From Flavobacteriaceae bacterium (GTDB lineage: Bacteria; Bacteroidota; Bacteroidia; Flavobacteriales; Flavobacteriaceae): a stretch of 53,261 bases of DNA. The stretch spans positions 1 through 53,261 of the forward strand of contig JABDMU010000055.1 of assembly GCA_013001285.1 (NCBI GenBank), given 5' to 3'. The position numbers and the translations under genes are program-made. This document shows positions 51,123-53,261 of the stretch, piece after piece. The notes under the pieces were generated by a model, which was given only the letters and a program-made list of their open reading frames with translations, did no database searches and was not told the origin of the DNA. The first letter of the stretch is position 1. Every line of letters starts with the position of its first letter.

Positions 51123-51326
51123 ATGGGAATGTTTTCTAAAAAACCTAAAAAGACAAAACCAGGTGCAGATGCCGGAAAATCAGGCAAACCAGTTCCGGAA
51201 AAACCAAAAACTAAACGTGAACAAATTGCTGATAAATATCAACAAATTGAAGATCGTCGCAAGGCCATTCAAGAGGAACTTAAATGGTTAGAAAATTTTA
51301 ATAGAAATATTAAAAAACAAGATTGA
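51123..51326 (+). CDS. small Lys-rich hypothetical protein
   Basis: 67 residues. N-terminal half is Lys/Pro/Gly-rich (FSKKPKKTKPGADAGKSGKPVPEKPKTK), C-terminal half a charged helix with coiled-coil periodicity (REQIADKYQQIEDRRKAIQEEL). No known domain recognised. Its TGA directly abuts the convergent nitroreductase stop (TGATCA at 51324-51329). The upstream 160 bp contains no other gene. Coding status is supported by good reading-frame composition and a clean ATG; function unknown. Confidence 0.65.
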   Translation: MGMFSKKPKKTKPGADAGKSGKPVPEKPKTKREQIADKYQQIEDRRKAIQEELKWLENFNRNIKKQD

Positions 51327-52058
51327 TCAGGTTACAGCTTTATAAGTTTCTTCAAATGGGACCCTGAATCTAGGGCCATAAACTCCTTTTTCGCTTCTGA
51401 TACCGCAACCAATGACCATATTTATTTCGGCACTATTGGGAATCTTCAAAATGCGTTTGACTCTAAGGGTGTCGCTGCCTTCCATAGGACAGGTATCATA
51501 GCCGATTGCAGCCATACTGATCATAAAGTTTTGTGCGGCCAGGCCAGCACTTTTGTGTGCAACGATGCGCATATCACTGCGTCGTGCTTGTCGATAAATT
51601 GGTCTGAACAATCCAACAATTTGAAACATTAAATATTTTAGCATTCCAAAAATCCCTAAGAAATCGAAATAGGTAAAGGGGATGAGCTTGTCATAATAAT
51701 TTAAGACTATTTTTTTTCGTTTGAGTAGCCTTGGTTCAAGATCTGGTCTATCAAAAGCCTTTTTCAGAAAGTTGAGATTAGCTTTTGCACGTTGCCGCCA
51801 AAGGTCTTTTCTGACGACGATAACAACCAGTTGCTGTGCGGTTTTAGCCGCATTTTGATCAAAACAAGCAGCTGCTAAATCCTGGAGTACTTTTTTGTTT
51901 GAAATATGATAGAATTCCCACAATTGAAGATTACTACTCGTTGGCGCTAATACAGCATTCTTCAGGCAGGATTTTACTTTTTCGATAGCAATGGGCTCAT
52001 CCTTGTAAATTCGTACTGAACGTCGGTAGGCAATGGCATCCGAAACTGTTTTTTCCAT
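51327..52058 (-). CDS. nitroreductase-family FMN protein
   Basis: 243 residues. Nitroreductase fold: AIAYRRSVRIYKDEPI (FMN-binding Arg/Ser), LAPTSSNLQLWEF, HKSAGLAAQNFMISMAAIGYDTCPMEG and INMVIGCGIRSEKGVYGPRFR. It carries an insertion (~105-150) relative to short family members. Flavin NAD(P)H reductase of nitro, quinone or other electron acceptors; natural substrate unknown. Confidence 0.9.
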   Translation of the reverse strand: MEKTVSDAIAYRRSVRIYKDEPIAIEKVKSCLKNAVLAPTSSNLQLWEFYHISNKKVLQDLAAACFDQNAAKTAQQLVVIVVRKDLWRQRAKANLNFLKKAFDRPDLEPRLLKRKKIVLNYYDKLIPFTYFDFLGIFGMLKYLMFQIVGLFRPIYRQARRSDMRIVAHKSAGLAAQNFMISMAAIGYDTCPMEGSDTLRVKRILKIPNSAEINMVIGCGIRSEKGVYGPRFRVPFEETYKAVT

Positions 52059-52174
52059 ATTAAGGTTTAATTAGATTTTAAATATACCATATTCAGTTAA
52101 TTATCTTATTTCACCAGCTTTTATTAATATAAAGTTGTATTAATAAGCAGGTAAAAATGTTTAATTAATTGTAA

Positions 52175-52206
52175 GAAAAAACGGTCTGGTATAAGCCAAA
52201 CCGTTC
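52175..52206 (-). terminator. rho-independent terminator after the fasciclin gene
   Basis: AACGGT (52180-52185) pairs with ACCGTT (52200-52205), extended by TGG/CCA (52187-52189/52196-52198) with one mismatch; six A's at 52176-52181 on plus give a U-run on minus RNA. 37 bp past the stop of the 52243-52872 gene. Confidence 0.7.
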
Positions 52207-52242
52207 ATGCAAATAAAAGCTTTCAAATTTAAAAATACTGAA

Positions 52243-52872
52243 CTAGTTTATTGGAAGTAAAACTTGATCAATGACATGGATTATTCCATTTGAAGCAGTA
52301 ATATCTGTGGCTATGATGTTCGAAGTATTTCCTACTGCAATAATTTGAGCATCAGAATTAACTTGAAAAGGTACACCTAGAAGTGTTTGAATATTTTTCA
52401 AATTTTTCTTGGGTACAACACTTTTTGCGGCTCGTCTTCCATTTGTTACATGGTAAACTAAGACATTTAACACCAACTCTGGGTCAACTTCAAAAATGCT
52501 TGATACACCCAAGGCAGAATAAAGCGCCATGAAGGCATCATCTGTTGGTGCAAACACAGTGTATTGATCTGTACCGTTTAAGAACAGATCTACAAGACCT
52601 GCATTTAATTCGGTGTCAACATGAGTTAATGCATTCACGAGTTCATCAAAGCCTCCATTAATTGCAATGATGGCAATTGAATCATCCCCAGGCGCATTGT
52701 TCTTGTCTGATTTTGAGACATCAGTTTTTTGTGCTTCAATTACTTCGTAAAGCGTAGCTTTGTAAGCCTTAAGGTCTTCATTTTCCAAAGAGTCATTAGA
52801 ACAAGAAGCGAGACCCACAAACAACGCTGTTAATAGAAAAATTGGAGCCAGATTTAAAAATTTTGTTTTCAT
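52243..52872 (-). CDS. fasciclin (FAS1) domain lipoprotein
   Basis: 209 residues. Lipoprotein signal (FLTALFVGLASCSND), then a linker and one FAS1 domain: LVNALTHVDTEL...LFLNGTDQYTVFAPTDDAFMALYSAL, LVYHVTNGRRAAKSV and the C-terminal ASNGIIHVIDQVLLPIN (the FAS1 NG-hydrophobic-hydrophobic-H box). Surface adhesion-type domain found in many marine bacteria; partner unknown. Monocistronic, followed by a terminator. Confidence 0.93.
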   Translation of the reverse strand: MKTKFLNLAPIFLLTALFVGLASCSNDSLENEDLKAYKATLYEVIEAQKTDVSKSDKNNAPGDDSIAIIAINGGFDELVNALTHVDTELNAGLVDLFLNGTDQYTVFAPTDDAFMALYSALGVSSIFEVDPELVLNVLVYHVTNGRRAAKSVVPKKNLKNIQTLLGVPFQVNSDAQIIAVGNTSNIIATDITASNGIIHVIDQVLLPIN

Positions 52873-53114
52873 AATTAGTTGTTTTAATTTGAGTTAAATA
52901 TATAATGTTTAATATAATAGTAAAAAAATTAAACAAATAATTAACATTTGCGCTAAGGTTTCAAAAATTGCAATTAGTCATATTTAGCCTTAATTTGCTA
53001 AAAAAGAAGATAAAACACCTAAAAATGAAAAGAAAGGTATGATTTTGAAGTAATTATAAAAATTTCAAGAATAAAGTATGTTTAATATATAATAAAATTA
53101 ATTAAACAATATTA
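52873..53114. other. 242-bp AT-rich intergenic region
   Basis: Very A+T-rich, with several runs of TTAATTAA/ATTAAT type. I see no ORF of note, no tRNA and no clear terminator; it should hold the fasciclin promoter (a TATATTTA near 52899-52906 on minus resembles a -7 box imperfectly). Confidence 0.6.
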
Positions 53115-53261
53115 TTAATTAAATATGATTGTAAAAATTTTTGCTCCAACTAAATAACCAAGACTTAGAATGAAGGGATAACCAACAAACAGCCATAAAT
53201 AATCAATAATTCCAATGCGTTTTAATCCGTTGGAGCCATGTTCATTAAGCAAGGATAAGAA
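53115..53261 (-). CDS. C-terminus of an unidentified membrane protein, 5' end outside window
   Basis: Reading minus from 53261 gives 48 codons and stop TAA (53117-53115): a charged HGSNGLKRIG stretch, then a hydrophobic segment (IIDYLWLFVGYPFILSLGYLVG) that is a membrane helix, ending KIFTIIFN. Frame is open to the window edge with codon use like its neighbours. Identity cannot be told from 48 residues. Confidence 0.6.
   Translation of the reverse strand, partial: FLSLLNEHGSNGLKRIGIIDYLWLFVGYPFILSLGYLVGAKIFTIIFN

Overview
The window looks like a chromosomal housekeeping segment of a marine-type Flavobacteriaceae/Bacteroidota bacterium. The reasons are: low G+C; many -7 boxes of the Bacteroidota type TAnnTTTG with few recognisable Shine-Dalgarno sequences; family-typical genes (DUF1573, DUF164 with Nif3, ribosomal protein THX, VF530, LUD protein, TlpA-like lipoproteins); and lpxK, which implies a lipid A outer membrane. 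Almost every base is in a gene. I see no rRNA, tRNA, IS element, prophage, integrase or CRISPR array.

Layout. 1-2.0 kb: kynurenine pathway (kynU overlapping a truncated kmo). 2.0-6.2 kb: lipoprotein, methyltransferase, msrA, a DUF164 coiled-coil protein and a Nif3 protein. 6.2-9.5 kb: lpxK and a hybrid histidine kinase. 9.5-14.6 kb: a compact minus-strand run of a small Cys-rich membrane protein, GT2 glycosyltransferase, ECF sigma factor, Nramp-like transporter, lipA and gap. 14.7-16.0 kb: an ECF sigma/RskA-like anti-sigma pair with its own terminator. 16.1-23.0 kb: murB, aminotransferase, PDZ-aspartyl protease, DUF1573 protein, valS. 23.1-27.9 kb: rsfS-ftsH, then LUD-cdsA-psd-acbp (phosphatidylethanolamine synthesis plus an acyl-CoA-binding protein). 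28-39.3 kb: birA, SRPBCC protein, pyrE, Nudix, SulP transporter, VOC protein, coaD, ddl, PASTA protein, rluD-like, yaaA, THX, UDG-like protein, DEAD-box helicase, VF530 protein.

39.3-46.3 kb is a complete trpEGDCFBA operon, with trmL overlapping the end of trpA. Upstream of trpE I read a transcription attenuator: a TTTG-N19-TATATTTG promoter, a 20-codon leader ORF with three consecutive Trp codons, a hairpin inside the leader, and a perfect 10-bp terminator hairpin ending at the trpE start. This is the clearest regulatory system in the window. It is followed (46.3-46.9 kb) by tandem duplicated hairpins and a MarR-family regulator with a perfect 25-bp palindrome directly upstream of its start codon. 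47.0-49.0 kb is a thiol/redox cluster (TlpA-like lipoprotein, exported thioredoxin-fold protein, two rhodaneses). 49.0-51.0 kb is an anomeric sugar kinase-like protein with a nucleotidyltransferase, probably a sugar-salvage pair. The end holds a small Lys-rich protein, a nitroreductase, a fasciclin lipoprotein and the C-terminus of an unidentified membrane protein.

No striking new defence or mobile system is present. The items most worth following up are the trp attenuator, the cysteine-free DUF164 protein, the Nramp homologue lacking DPGN and MPH motifs, the THX protein with a repeat-encoded Lys/Ala/Pro tail, the ECF-GT2-Nramp operon, and the kinase/nucleotidyltransferase pair.
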